Below the pieces are notes generated by a model that had not been told where the DNA came from, did no database searches, and was given only the letters and a program-made list of their open reading frames with translations. This document shows, one piece after another, positions 1 to 9,770 of a stretch of 64,000 nucleotides of DNA. The stretch comes from Guillardia theta CCMP2712 (Eukaryota > Cryptophyceae > Pyrenomonadales > Geminigeraceae): NCBI RefSeq assembly GCF_000315625.1, contig NW_005434639.1, positions 463,615 to 527,614 on the forward strand, written 5' to 3'. A program made the position numbers and the translations under genes. Position 1 is the stretch's first letter; each line of letters starts with the position of its first letter.

Positions 1-44
1 TTTAAATTTGTTGTCCTCATCTCATCTACGGTTCGCCCACATCC

Positions 45-2123
45 ATGATGCGATCGCCTCTCCTCCTCCTCCTCCTCCTCCTCCTCCTTGACCCTGCACA
101 TGCTTCCAGTCACGAAGAGCCTGTCCACCATCCGTCCAGCAAGGGGCTTCACGGCTCCTTCCACATCGCTCCCGATTTCAAGAAGCTGGCCGACACAATC
201 GCACAAAACATGATGGCGGCGAAGCGAGCTCTCCAGCTCCACAAGCTCCAAGATGCTGGCAAGCCGCAGACAGGCAGCTCTGTCCGTCAATCTACATCCT
301 GTCCAGACTCTACTCAGGTCATCGCGAACTGCAGCTTAGAGTACTCCAGCATGTACAGCCCAAGTGCCGACATGGCAAGCATTTGTCAATCGAGCAGCAC
401 CTGCGTCAGTCAGCTGCAGACGCTGTCGAGCAAGTACAAGAGCACAGCCGGATGCTCGACCGACTATCAGGCTCAGAGTGTCCAGGCCTGGCTGTTACAG
501 ATCAAATATGGCTGTGTGAAAGACGGAAGTAAGTACTGCGCGACCACATGGGCGAGCGCTACCGATTTGTCGTACAAGGTGGTGGACGCGAGCTGGATAA
601 GACGTCGCGGCTGACAATGCTGTCAGGATCTGTGCAGCTCTGCGTGCTTCAGCCAGTACAGGACCATATACCAAGAAGTGTACGGGGCCTCTGAAGCCGA
701 GTACCTCAACATGGTGTGCCAGAAGGACTCCAAAGGCAACTACTGCATGGACACGATGACGTCGTCAGAGACAGCAATGTCCGGCAGCATGATATGCTCT
801 GAGTGCGGCGCGCTGGTACGGCCTGTCGGATCAGGAGGCAGAGAAGCTTGCGGGCTGACAACGTGCGACAGATGATAAAGATGTCCCAGTCGTCTGGCGC
901 ATCGATCGCTGACAGCAGCGTCGACATCGACACCGTATATGGGGCCATGTGCTCGAAAGGTGATCAGAGCCCGACGTGACCAAGCGCTATGAGCTGACGT
1001 CATGCTCAGACGGCGACTCCTACTGCTTTGACAAATTCATCGCGGCAGCTTTGTCCACCGGAGCCAGCGGCAGCAGCAGCTCCGAGACCTGTGACGGGAC
1101 GAGCTCGACCTGTACCAACGTCTGTAAGGTACGCGCGAGTGCCAGACTGCTCCGGCCGCCTTCCTTCTCAATGAGTCTTGATGCCTCCCAGAACGACCTC
1201 AAGACGGTCAACGACATTGGCTGCTGCGCAGGCTCCATGCTCGCAGCGATCCCTGAATCGAAGAAAGAGGCCGAGAACGCGGCGAAGCTCTGCTCTCAAA
1301 GCCTGCCGAAGCCATGTGAGCTCTGACAGGCCGCACGCGGAGCTTGTGACAGCTGACGTCTCGAGGGGCTGCGCAGGCGGGGCGGGGCCCTCGTTCAACC
1401 TCAAGATCGAGATATCGAACCTCAAGCAGAGCTGGTACGCCGCAAACAAGGCCACCGCAGACCCCTTGGTGAGTCGCGTCATGTCTCGAGAGAGAAGGCG
1501 GCGCCATGCCTGATCTTGAGCAGCTCGCCACGGACATGAACTCGGCCTTCGGCACTACAGCTGGGCAGGTGAGAGAGAGCGCAGAGGCCCCGCCTGCGCG
1601 TGCGATGATGGGCGGGGGGATGACGAGAGGCTGGCAGGCGAAGATGGGGGCGTCGACGGCAGGAGCAGGCGGCACTTCCATCGACGTGAGCATCACCACC
1701 GCCAACAAAGATCAGGTAACTTCGCTAGACCCGTAAGCGCTGCTCTGATGACGTCACGGCTAGGGTACTGCGGTAGAGAACAACATCAAAAAGTACAAGG
1801 CGAGGCGGAGCGGAAGCGTAAGTCAAGGACTGTGTCTCTGACCGAAGGCGCTGACGGATGGCTGGTAGTCCCTTAGCCTGGCCACCACGAGCACAAACCT
1901 TCCCTCCGACGCCAAGATCGACCCGTCCAAGGCTTTAAGCGTCACGGTCTCGTCCTACGTCAAGGGCTCCTCGGCTGCCTCGCGATCTCTTGCGTGGTCG
2001 GTGCTGTCGGTGGTTGTGCTGAACGTGTTGGTGAGACCTGCGATGCCGGGGCTTGCGAGAGACCTGACGATCAAGGGCTGCTGCAGGTCGTGGGGAGGAT
2101 GGGTGCTCATTGGTGAGGGATAG
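45..2123 (+). CDS. Secreted cysteine-rich protein, copy A, possibly GPI-anchored
   Basis: I do not recognise the family. The first exon starts ATG ATG and encodes a classic signal peptide (MMRSP, a run of ten leucines, DPAHA). Cys-rich exons follow, holding motifs such as CPDSTQVIANCSLEY and CVSQLQTLSSKYKS. Introns are about 50 nt: 579-626 and 816-871 both end phase 0 and remove in-frame stops. Later exons continue through MIKMSQSSGAS, DGDSYCFDKF and NDIGCCAGSM to a Ser/Thr-rich tail. The hydrophobic end LAWSVLSVVVLNVL suggests a GPI signal or membrane tail, with a stop at 2121-2123. The role is unknown; a cell-surface or extracellular protein is inferred. Exons beyond about 1320 are less certain. 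Confidence 0.7.
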
Positions 2124-2557
2124 GATCCTACTGTGAGGATCCGGACTCGTGGAGTGCTCTTTTGGACAAGAGAAGTGGTAGCCATGAGGCATGAAGAGAT
2201 CGCAGTCGGATGACCGCGTGAAGCTGATGCTTGACGGAGCCTATGTTGCTGACCGTACTCAATGACAACGTAGTCATTAGTCACTTGCCACAACACAATA
2301 CTTACAAAGCTACCTACAAGAATACTTGATAACATACATGATCACGGATCTTTTACACGTTATCCTGGCCCGCGCACAGACCGACGGTGCTGCTCGATGA
2401 GAGCGTGTTGCCGACTGACCATCTCATTGAAACTAGCACTGAGTGTCTTCAAGGTCGTTTCGCAGGCCACTGGCCTGCAATACTTGATTAAGAGTAAAAA
2501 CAAACCTTCCAGTCAACAATCAAGGATATTTGAAAACTTGACCAAGGAGATTCCTCA
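2124..2557. other. Intergenic region between the two duplicated genes
   Basis: No gene is supported here. It is the 3' flank of the secreted-protein gene and the 5' flank of the coiled-coil gene. It is almost unchanged in copy B (16313-16749) apart from a few base differences and a 3-4-nt insertion near 16525. No clear TATA box or other element was recognised. Confidence 0.5.
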
Positions 2558-5547
2558 ATGGCTGAAGATGATGTTCTCCAGTCGCTGGTGCGGTTATGGC
2601 AGCGGACGGCCTCCCCCTCCTCCCCCTCCTCCCTCCCTCCCCCCTCGTCCTCCTGCCTGCCCAGCGCTCCCGCAAGTCAGCTTCCTCAGCCCTCCAGTCA
2701 CTCCTATCAAGCTGCGTTCCTGTCCTCCTGCGCAAGCCTTCCTCATGCGGCGAGGGTAGCCAAGATGAAAGCTACTCAAGAAGACTTGCTGCGAATGCTG
2801 CTGCTGGCCTGCCGGGAAAGGATCGACGGCCTTTGCTCATCCATGAGGATGAGCGAGGAGGAGAAGACGTCACATCCGGAGTTACTGAGCAGCGAGGTGT
2901 CTGAAGGGCTGCTGCTGAAGCTGGAGGATCTCGAAGCAAGGCTGACGAGGGACATGGAGAGCATGAGATCACTTCTTGCAGGAGTGGCTGAGTACGAGAA
3001 CCTTCTCCGAGAGCGGGCGATGCTGGAAACAACCTTCACCGACTCCTCCAGGCTGCTGGATCGCACTTCGAACTCGTACACTCTTCGGCGATCGGAGGAG
3101 CGGTACAAGGCTCTGGTGCTCAAGATCATACCTGAGAGAAGGAAGGAGCTGCTGGGGACGAAGGTACCTTGACAGCCCAGATGAAGTGATACCAGCGGAC
3201 GAGGAAGGTGTACGGGGACGAGGAGCAGAGCAGTCTCAGGTGAAGGCGAGCAGAGGAAATGATATGAAGGGATCGCAGAATGTTTCGAAAGAGAGGATAG
3301 TCCGCATCCAGCACAATCGTGACAGAGGCGAAGAGCACATCTCCCAAGTCTCACAGTCTATCTCCTTCATCTCTGCTGCAGAGCCTTCTATAGAGCCAGA
3401 CGCTTCTCCAGGTCAACCGCTAGTCTCCTCTCTGCACAGTAGCTCAAGTGCTTGTAGCTCGGCGGTCGAAGAAGCAAGAGCGTGCTTCAAGCCTGCTGAT
3501 GGACCGGGTGGAAGCCCTGGAGACCTGGGCAAGAGAGCGGTGCGACAGGGGTGGTGTTCTTGACTGCGTGGACGTCAGGTCCTGAAGCAGCAAGGAGAGA
3601 TATCAGCGATGCAGGACCAGGAGAGGCTGATGAGACAAGGTCCGTGATGAGGCGGCTGGTTTTCTGTGCTAACCCCTCCTCGCAAGAGCTGGGAGAGTCG
3701 GACTCCAAGAGCAGAGACGCGGCTATCCACAAGCTGACAGTGAGGATGAGAAGAATGGAAGGTGGAGTTTCGGGGCGTCCTCCTGCCCCTGACATGAGCG
3801 CAGACATGATGAAGAGATGTCAAGTCGGACAAGACTCGCCCAAGGCAGAGGGTCACACCAATGGTGGGTCTGGCGCTTGCTGACATGCTGCAGAGAAATC
3901 CAAGAGCATGCCTGCGGATGCGTTGGTGCTGAAGAAGGATCATAGCAAACTCCAAGAATCGCTCAAGCTTGCCCAAGAAAAGATTGTGACGTTGGAGGTT
4001 CGGGTCGGGCGCTCGCACCGCCTTGTGACAAGCCGAGCAGGCCAAGCAAGGGAAGCTGATAGAGCAGCTGGCGGAGCTCTCGCTCAAGCTGCAAGGTGAG
4101 TCAGGAGGGAGAGACTCGATGGGATGAGCTCAGGATGAGGTGCAGACAAGAAGTTCGTCCAGCCGTTAGACCTCAAGTCTGCCTTTCAGAGCTTGTTCCA
4201 AGGCTTCACCAACGTCCTCGACCCCTCTCAGCCAAAACGAGCCGGTTCCCCAGCTTTCTCCTTCTCCTGCTCTGCTCCTGCCCTTGTTTACCTCCTGCTC
4301 TGCTCCTGCTCATCCTCCTTCTCGCCTTGTTGGATCCTCAAGTCTCTCTAGGTAACTCGGGTGAGGAGAAGAAGGTTCGCTTCGCCTACATCGGCGAGCA
4401 CTTCGCTCACTCGCTACTGAGCGGCTTCAGCGCCATCGAGAAAGTGGAGAAGAAGCATCTTGAGCTCCTGGTCGAGCTGGAGGAGCAGCGGGAGAGGCAC
4501 CAGCAGGAGAGGATCGAAATTTCCCGCAAGCTTGCGGACGTCCTGTCGAGATGCGACAACTGCGACACCGTGGCAGAAGAAGTTAAACTCGACCTGCAGG
4601 AGGTCGCTGCTCGCGCAGAGGAAGGGAGGGAGGCAGCTCGGAGCGTGTGCTGTCTGAGCGACGAAGTGATTTCCTGCCAGCAAGGCTTGGACGAACTCCG
4701 CTCGCGCACTGTCATGCTGGAAGAGAGGAGCGGGCAATCTGAGGGGAGCAAGTCAGCACAGAGACAGGGAGATGTAAAGCAGGAAGGAGGTACAAGAGAG
4801 TGCGGAGAAGAGCATGGGGAGGAGGGGAGGAGCGCGTTGGAGGATCTTTCCTCGCGCGTGTCTCTCCTTGAAGCTTCTCTGGCAGCCTCTGCTCCCTCTC
4901 CCTCTCCCTCTATATCCGCTGAGGCCATCAACGCGCTCAGTGAGGAGCTCACAGAGAGGATAGAGGAGTCTGCGGCGCGACGAGACAGCAGCCTGATGAA
5001 GACGCTGGAGGAGGCGATGCTCTCCTGCGTGTCGCGCGACGACGTGCGAGAGAGTCTGCTGCTGTATGCCAGCAAGAAGGACCTCAAGGCGAGCGAGAGC
5101 AGGACCTGGGAGCGCATCGCCAAGGTCGAGGAGGAGGGAGCGCAGACTTCTGCGATGATCAAGCTGGCGAGGAAGGAGCTGGAGGGGATGAAGAGTAGCT
5201 TCCTCCTCTCCTCGCAGGAGCTCGCGGCAAAGCTCTCGAGCCACGAAGAAGACTGTGCCGAGGCGGTAGACGCGCTGTCAGGCAGCATTGCACAAGTCTC
5301 GTCCGAGCTCTTCAAGTTTGCAGCAAGTCAGTCGGAGCTGTTTGTTCGACGCGACGAGCTCGCCAGCATTCGAACCTTGACGAGCAAGGCGGAGAGTGAA
5401 GACAACAGAAGCAGCGAGCTAGAGGAGGAGCGGGAGGGGGAAGAGACACAGCAGCATTCGAGGGAAGAGGAGGCAAAGAAGGATCAGGAGGGGAAAGGAG
5501 AGGGAAACTTGACGAGACAAATGGTATCAGCATGTGGGTATTGTTGA
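2558..5547 (+). pseudogene. Coiled-coil protein gene, copy A, frameshifted and truncated by the element junction
   Basis: The start MAEDDVLQSLVRLWQ and the Ser/Pro-rich N-terminus match copy B (16750). Copy B has a 50-nt segment after ...RRKELL that copy A lacks, so copy A shifts frame and stops at 3170-3172. Farther on, the helical C-terminal region (Glu/Lys-rich, e.g. EKVEKKHLELLVELEEQ, about 4360-5507) is intact as an ORF. At 5507 it runs into unrelated DNA and ends at a stop (5545-5547) inside the mobile element. A 45-nt addition at 3243-3287 is also specific to copy A. I call it a pseudogene because of both lesions, though partial expression is possible. Confidence 0.75.
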
Positions 5548-6317
5548 CTTCATTGAAAATTAGCATTGCACTGCAGTGGTTTTCATCGAGGAATTTCAAA
5601 TATGGACGACTGAAGACCACCCTGAAGACCATCAAAATAACAGAGGGTCTTGTGACTCTGTACGTAAAAACGATGATTCCTGCGTACAATACAACAATAA
5701 ATCTATTACACTACTAAAATTTAAATATATTCCTATTGCAGTACAATGCTAATAATATCCAAATTAAAACACTTGAAAACACAATGACAAAATTTCTATT
5801 AAGATTATGTTCAATAAATATTAATCACCCATTGCAATAAATATTATTTCAATTAAAATAATATCCAATAAATATTAATCTTGAATCTTGTTGCCATATC
5901 AATGTAAATTAATGCTGCAGTGTGGTGCATAAATTACACAATGTAAAACGGCGGTATAGCATGAGCAAAGCGAATGCTATGATGAGCACGCAGTGCTCAT
6001 CTATTCCATTGCAACTTGTGCTACACTTGTTATTCCTATTACACTAGAATACCAACAAGATTCAAGATTCAACATTGGAAAAATATATTATAACCCAATT
6101 ATATTTATTGAACAAAATTTGAATAAGAATAATAAACAAGATATTTTTCTAATTTCATATCAATGTAAATCATTGCTGCATTGCGGTGCATAAATTACAC
6201 AATGTAAAACGGCGGTATAGCATGAGCAACGCGAATGCTATGATGAGCGCGCAGTGCGAATCTATTCCATTGCAACTTGAGCTTCACTATTACACTCGCA
6301 AACCCTTGATTACAAGT

Positions 6318-6411
6318 CTTCAGTCGTCCATATTTGAAATTCCTCGATGAAAACCACTGCAGTGCAATGCTAATTTTCAATGAAGTCAACAATACCCACA
6401 TGCTGATACCA
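6318..6411 (-). repeat. Internal inverted copy of the element's 95-bp tip
   Basis: The first 90-odd bases of the element (from TGGTATCAGCATGTGGG through the GACGACTGAAGAC segment) recur here in reverse orientation and end CTGATACCA at 6411. The stretch 5522-6411 is thus itself bounded by short inverted repeats, like a small MITE nested at the tip of the arm. The same arrangement is mirrored at 13166-13260 and 13963-14056. Confidence 0.85.
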
Positions 6412-6606
6412 AATGGTAGAATTCATACCTTTAAACACAGGCATGAATCCTTAATTAAAAAAATGAATCTGTTTCAATATCAGTGTCTAAAACATCAACA
6501 GATGCCTCCTAAAAAACAATTGGATGACCATATGCCACCAAATATTATCAAATCCGCTGATGCTCCTCTTCCTAAAACATTTATTGATTTAGAGATTCTT
6601 GATTAA
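6334..6606 (+). CDS. 90-residue ORF in the left arm (mirrored at 12971-13243)
   Basis: The ORF starts inside the internal tip repeat and runs into arm-specific sequence, ending in a Pro/Lys-rich part (MPPKKQLDDHMPP) and FIDLEILD. The identical ORF lies on the minus strand of the right arm at 12971-13243. No family was recognised. It may be a real small protein, the tail of a larger lost gene, or chance. Its first part is encoded by the repeat tip, so a genuine start could be the Met at about 6388 or later. Confidence 0.3.
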   Translation: MKFLDENHCSAMLIFNEVNNTHMLIPNGRIHTFKHRHESLIKKMNLFQYQCLKHQQMPPKKQLDDHMPPNIIKSADAPLPKTFIDLEILD

Positions 6607-7073
6607 TTCATTTATAGAACTATTCAATAAAACAAAAATAAATCATATTTTTTTATACTTACTATATACACCTATGTCGTGCATGTTTTACACTTTTCCC
6701 ACACATTTTAACAGCGTTACTGCATGAAATGCGGTGGGCAAGGCCCTATCACTGTTACACTTGCTAAACTTGATTACAATGCTTACCATTAATATATCCT
6801 TTCAATTATAGCATCACATCACTGTTTGTTTTCACAACATTTCAATAAATATCAACGAGCGTACCCACGGAGTGGCTTGAACAAACATATTATACATTTG
6901 TTTTCCTATTAATTATCTCAGGCATCACGAGCTTAAATAAGTGATGCTCCACCAATCAACCTATTGGAAATACATCTGCAACGATTCTCTCTTTTGAATG
7001 TGCGTGAACCTGTAACTCTATATCAACACAAATTTAACATTAATTATCAAAACCAATAAGTGCAACATTTTTT

Positions 7074-8415
7074 GTGTGGTGTGATCATGCACGCATATAT
7101 ACATCTGCAACCCGAATACATAAGCAACGATTCTCTCTTTTGGAAATACATCTGCAACTTTTTGGATGTGCGTGAACCTATAACTCTATAGTAACCTATA
7201 TCATTCACACCAATAAGTGCAATCCGTTTTTTTGTGTGGTTTGATCATACACTCATATATACATGTGCAACCAATTGGAAATACATCAGCAACCTGAATG
7301 TATCTGCAACTTTTTGGATGTGCGTGAACCTATAACTCTATAGTAACCTATATCATTCACACCAATAAGTGTAATACGTTTTTTTGTGTGGTGTGATCAT
7401 ACACTCATATACACATCTGCAACCAATTGAAAATACATCAGCAACCCGAATGCATCCGCAACGATTCTCTCTTTTGAATTTGCGTGACTCTGTTAACCTG
7501 TGACAACTCAAATCTAACATTAAATATTAAAACCAATAAGTGCAACCTTTTTTGTGTGGTTGCCTCCGGCAAGCACAGCGTGTGATGATACACGCATATA
7601 TACATCTGCAACCCGAATGCATCAGGAACCAATTGGAAAGACATTTGCAACCTTTTGGATGTGCGTGAACCTGTAACTCTATAGTAACCTATATCATTCA
7701 CACCAATAAGTGCAATACGTTTTTTTGTGTGGTTTGATCATACACTCATATATACATGTGCAACGATTCTCTCTTTTGAATGTGCGTGAACATGTAACTC
7801 TATGACAACCCAAATCTAATATTAAAACCAAAAAGTGCAATACGTTTTTTGTGTGGTTGCCTCCGGCAAGCAAAGCGGCAAAGCGTGTGATGATACACTC
7901 ATATATACATCTGCAACCCGAATGCATCAGGAACCAATTGGAAATACATTTGCAACCAATTGGATGTGCGTGAACCTGTAACTCTATAGTAACCTATATC
8001 ATTCACACCAAAAAGTGCAATCCATTTTTTTGTGTGGTGTGATCATGCACGCATATACACATCTGCAACCAATTGGAAATATATCTGCAACCCGAATGCA
8101 TCAGGAACCAATTGGAAATACATTTTCAACCAATTGGATGTGCGTGAACCTGTAACTCTATATATCAAGTTAAATCTAATTTATCATTCCCACCAAAAAG
8201 TGCAATCCATTTTTTTGTGTGGTGTGATCATGCACGCATATACACATCTGCAACCAATTGGAAATATATCTGCAACCCGAATGCATCAGGAACCAATTGG
8301 AAATACATTTGCAACCAATTGGATGTGCGTGAACCTGTAACTCTATAGTAACCTATATCATTCCCACCAAAAAGTGCAATCCATTTTTTTGTGTGGTGTG
8401 ATCATGCACTCATAT
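7074..8415 (+). repeat. Degenerate minisatellite array (9 units, left side)
   Basis: Nine units start with GTGTGGT at 7074, 7234, 7386, 7554, 7727, 7851, 8032, 8217 and 8391, with spacings of 124-185 bp. A typical unit reads GTGTGGTGTGATCATGCACG, then TATA-rich sequence, then one to three CAACCAATTGGAAAT blocks, then GTGCGTGAACCTGTAACTC and CACCAATAAGTGCAAT. CCAATTGG and TGATCA are themselves palindromic. The array straddles the arm boundary: seven units are in the arm, and two more (8217, 8391) are only on the left, next to the first core ORF. Confidence 0.9.
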
Positions 8416-8485
8416 AAAAAGTAAAGCTTTTGTGGTGTGAGTACTTAAAAAAATGAACATTGAAATATAAGATTAAGATAGAAAA

Positions 8486-8992
8486 ATGTCTGATTCCCTA
8501 GAAAATTCATTAGGGAAAATAGAGATAGATATGAAAGAATATGTAGAAGAATGGAAAATAGAAGAAGATGTGATAACTTATGGGAAACATATATGTTGTG
8601 TATGCAATGAAGAAGAAGCGACAATAGAATGTGAGCAATGCAAATCATATCCGATATGTATAGATTGTATAAATAATCTAAAGAAGAGATATGTATATTA
8701 CAAAGAGATATTTGAAGTGAAGGGGATAACACGTAAATATGATGAGAGACATAGTCATAAGATAACATTTGAATGTCCATTGTGTAGGAAGGTGAATGAG
8801 ATAAGCATGTGGAAAGAAGAATTAACGAAGGAGGATGTGATAAAATTCACGTTTGGAGATTATGCATTTATCTCAATGCTAGTGAATGAGAATAAAATCC
8901 TGAATGAAAGCATGAAAAACTCATATCATAGAGATTATCAAGGAGATTATGAAGGAAAACATAGAATTGAAGGACTACAAGAAAAGATATGA
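8486..8992 (+). CDS. RING-like zinc-finger protein in the element core
   Basis: 168 residues, very A+T-rich codon use. An eight-cysteine finger spans about residues 38-103: CCVC, CEQC, CIDC, then after some 30 residues CPLC, giving four CxxC pairs as in all-Cys RING/treble-clef folds. The order CxxC-x8-CxxC-x5-CxxC resembles RING E3 ligases, but His ligands are absent. The ATG follows the last minisatellite unit by about 70 bp and an A-rich leader. The frame ends within the start of the next ORF (overlap 8949-8992). The two may be one RING plus coiled-coil protein split by a frameshift. Ubiquitin-ligase activity is inference only. Confidence 0.6.
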   Translation: MSDSLENSLGKIEIDMKEYVEEWKIEEDVITYGKHICCVCNEEEATIECEQCKSYPICIDCINNLKKRYVYYKEIFEVKGITRKYDERHSHKITFECPLCRKVNEISMWKEELTKEDVIKFTFGDYAFISMLVNENKILNESMKNSYHRDYQGDYEGKHRIEGLQEKI

Positions 8993-9323
8993 AGACTTGA
9001 TGAGATATATAAATGAGAAGAAAGATATATTTGATAAAGAATCGTGCAATATAGAGAATCAGAAATTAAGATTTAAATTGAGCGATAGTGTAAGGGAAAT
9101 AAAAGAATTGAAGAGAGAGAAAATGTTGCTAAGAGCATATAATGAAGGTTTATGTCACATGATGGAAAAATATAAATCAATGGTGAAAGAAAGTTTTATG
9201 AAAGTGGATAGATATACGAAGAGAAAAAGGGATGAATTCATAGGAAAACTAGAATTGCGAATGAGAATAAATGTAAAAGTGAGAGAGGATAACACTCATG
9301 AATGTTATAGTTCATGGATATAA
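8949..9323 (+). CDS. Coiled-coil ORF overlapping the RING-like ORF
   Basis: 124 residues, Lys/Glu-rich and predicted helical (e.g. SVREIKELKREKMLL), in a different frame from the RING-like ORF, overlapping it by 44 nt. The end of the upstream ORF and the start of this one are both charged helical sequence, which fits a continuous coiled coil broken by one frame change. The cause could be a mutation, a sequencing error, a tiny intron or programmed frameshifting. No family recognised. Confidence 0.5.
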   Translation: MKENIELKDYKKRYEDLMRYINEKKDIFDKESCNIENQKLRFKLSDSVREIKELKREKMLLRAYNEGLCHMMEKYKSMVKESFMKVDRYTKRKRDEFIGKLELRMRINVKVREDNTHECYSSWI

Positions 9324-9347
9324 AGGTTTTTTATTTATAAAGAGTAA

Positions 9348-9770
9348 ATGTCGTGTTCAGAAAAACAAAGGGGGGAAGCAAAAGAGGATAAACGAGAATA
9401 TAGCAACAGGAAGAATAGAGAACACAAGGAACGAATGAAGGCAGACGGTACAATAAAGAAATATTATGATCAGATAAACTCATTGAACAGGGAGAAATAT
9501 CAAAAGAATGAAGAATTCCACAAGATGATGAATGAAATAGTAAGAAGGAATCAACATAGAAGATATAATGAAGACCCAGAATATAGAGAGAAGATCAAGA
9601 AGAGGAATCAAGAAAGATATTATATGAAAAAACAAGCTGCATTAACAGCAAAAGCAGGTTTGTGCGAAGGAGAAGATGATCAAACCTTCCTTTCCGAGTC
9701 CATCCATGCTTCTATCGTCGACCTTTGCATTGTCAAGATATGGAAAACATCCATCAATTCTATCCAATGA
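9348..9770 (+). CDS. Small basic protein in the element core
   Basis: 140 residues. The first about 110 are strongly basic, with degenerate repeats such as REKYQKNEEF and RRYNEDPEYREK, the kind of sequence seen in nucleic-acid-binding proteins and in many uncharacterised ORFs of large DNA viruses. The last 35 residues (from about GLCEGEDDQ) fall after the switch to a higher-G+C segment near 9675, so the true C-terminus may have been replaced. It overlaps the next ORF by 46 nt. Function unknown. Confidence 0.5.
   Translation: MSCSEKQRGEAKEDKREYSNRKNREHKERMKADGTIKKYYDQINSLNREKYQKNEEFHKMMNEIVRRNQHRRYNEDPEYREKIKKRNQERYYMKKQAALTAKAGLCEGEDDQTFLSESIHASIVDLCIVKIWKTSINSIQ

Larger units (their letters stand above)
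44..5507 (+). repeat. Direct duplication, copy A (pairs with 14236-19703)
   Basis: This 5.46-kb block is repeated almost base for base at 14236-19703. It holds the secreted Cys-rich gene and most of the coiled-coil gene. The similarity starts at the C just before the first ATG of the secreted-protein gene and stops inside the coiled-coil gene at position 5507. Differences are scattered substitutions, a 50-nt gap and a 45-nt addition in copy A (about 3154 and 3243-3287), and a block of 86 versus 84 nt that is unrelated between the copies (1177-1262 versus 15369-15452). The 44 bases upstream of copy A do not match those upstream of copy B. Confidence 0.95.
5521..8104 (+). repeat. Left terminal inverted repeat, 2,584 bp
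   Basis: This is the exact reverse complement of 11473-14056 as far as I compared it: every small ORF in one arm is present with identical translation and mirrored coordinates in the other. The match breaks outside 5521 (A versus the complement of 14057) and inside 8104. The arm contains, from the tip inward, a 95-bp terminal motif, two copies of a roughly 95-bp block holding the palindromic ACGGCGGTATAGCATGAGCA region (about 5925 and 6187), an inverted copy of the tip at about 6318-6411, a 90-codon ORF and the minisatellite array. Confidence 0.9.

Noticed and set aside
4230-4345. Membrane segment (Leu/Cys-rich) in the coiled-coil gene
   Set aside because: It falls in a pyrimidine-rich stretch flanked by splice-like sites, and the same is true of copy B; most likely translated intron.
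7074-8415. CRISPR-like array
   Set aside because: The spacing varies from 124 to 185 bp, the intervening DNA is itself repetitive, and the setting is eukaryotic; it is a degenerate minisatellite.
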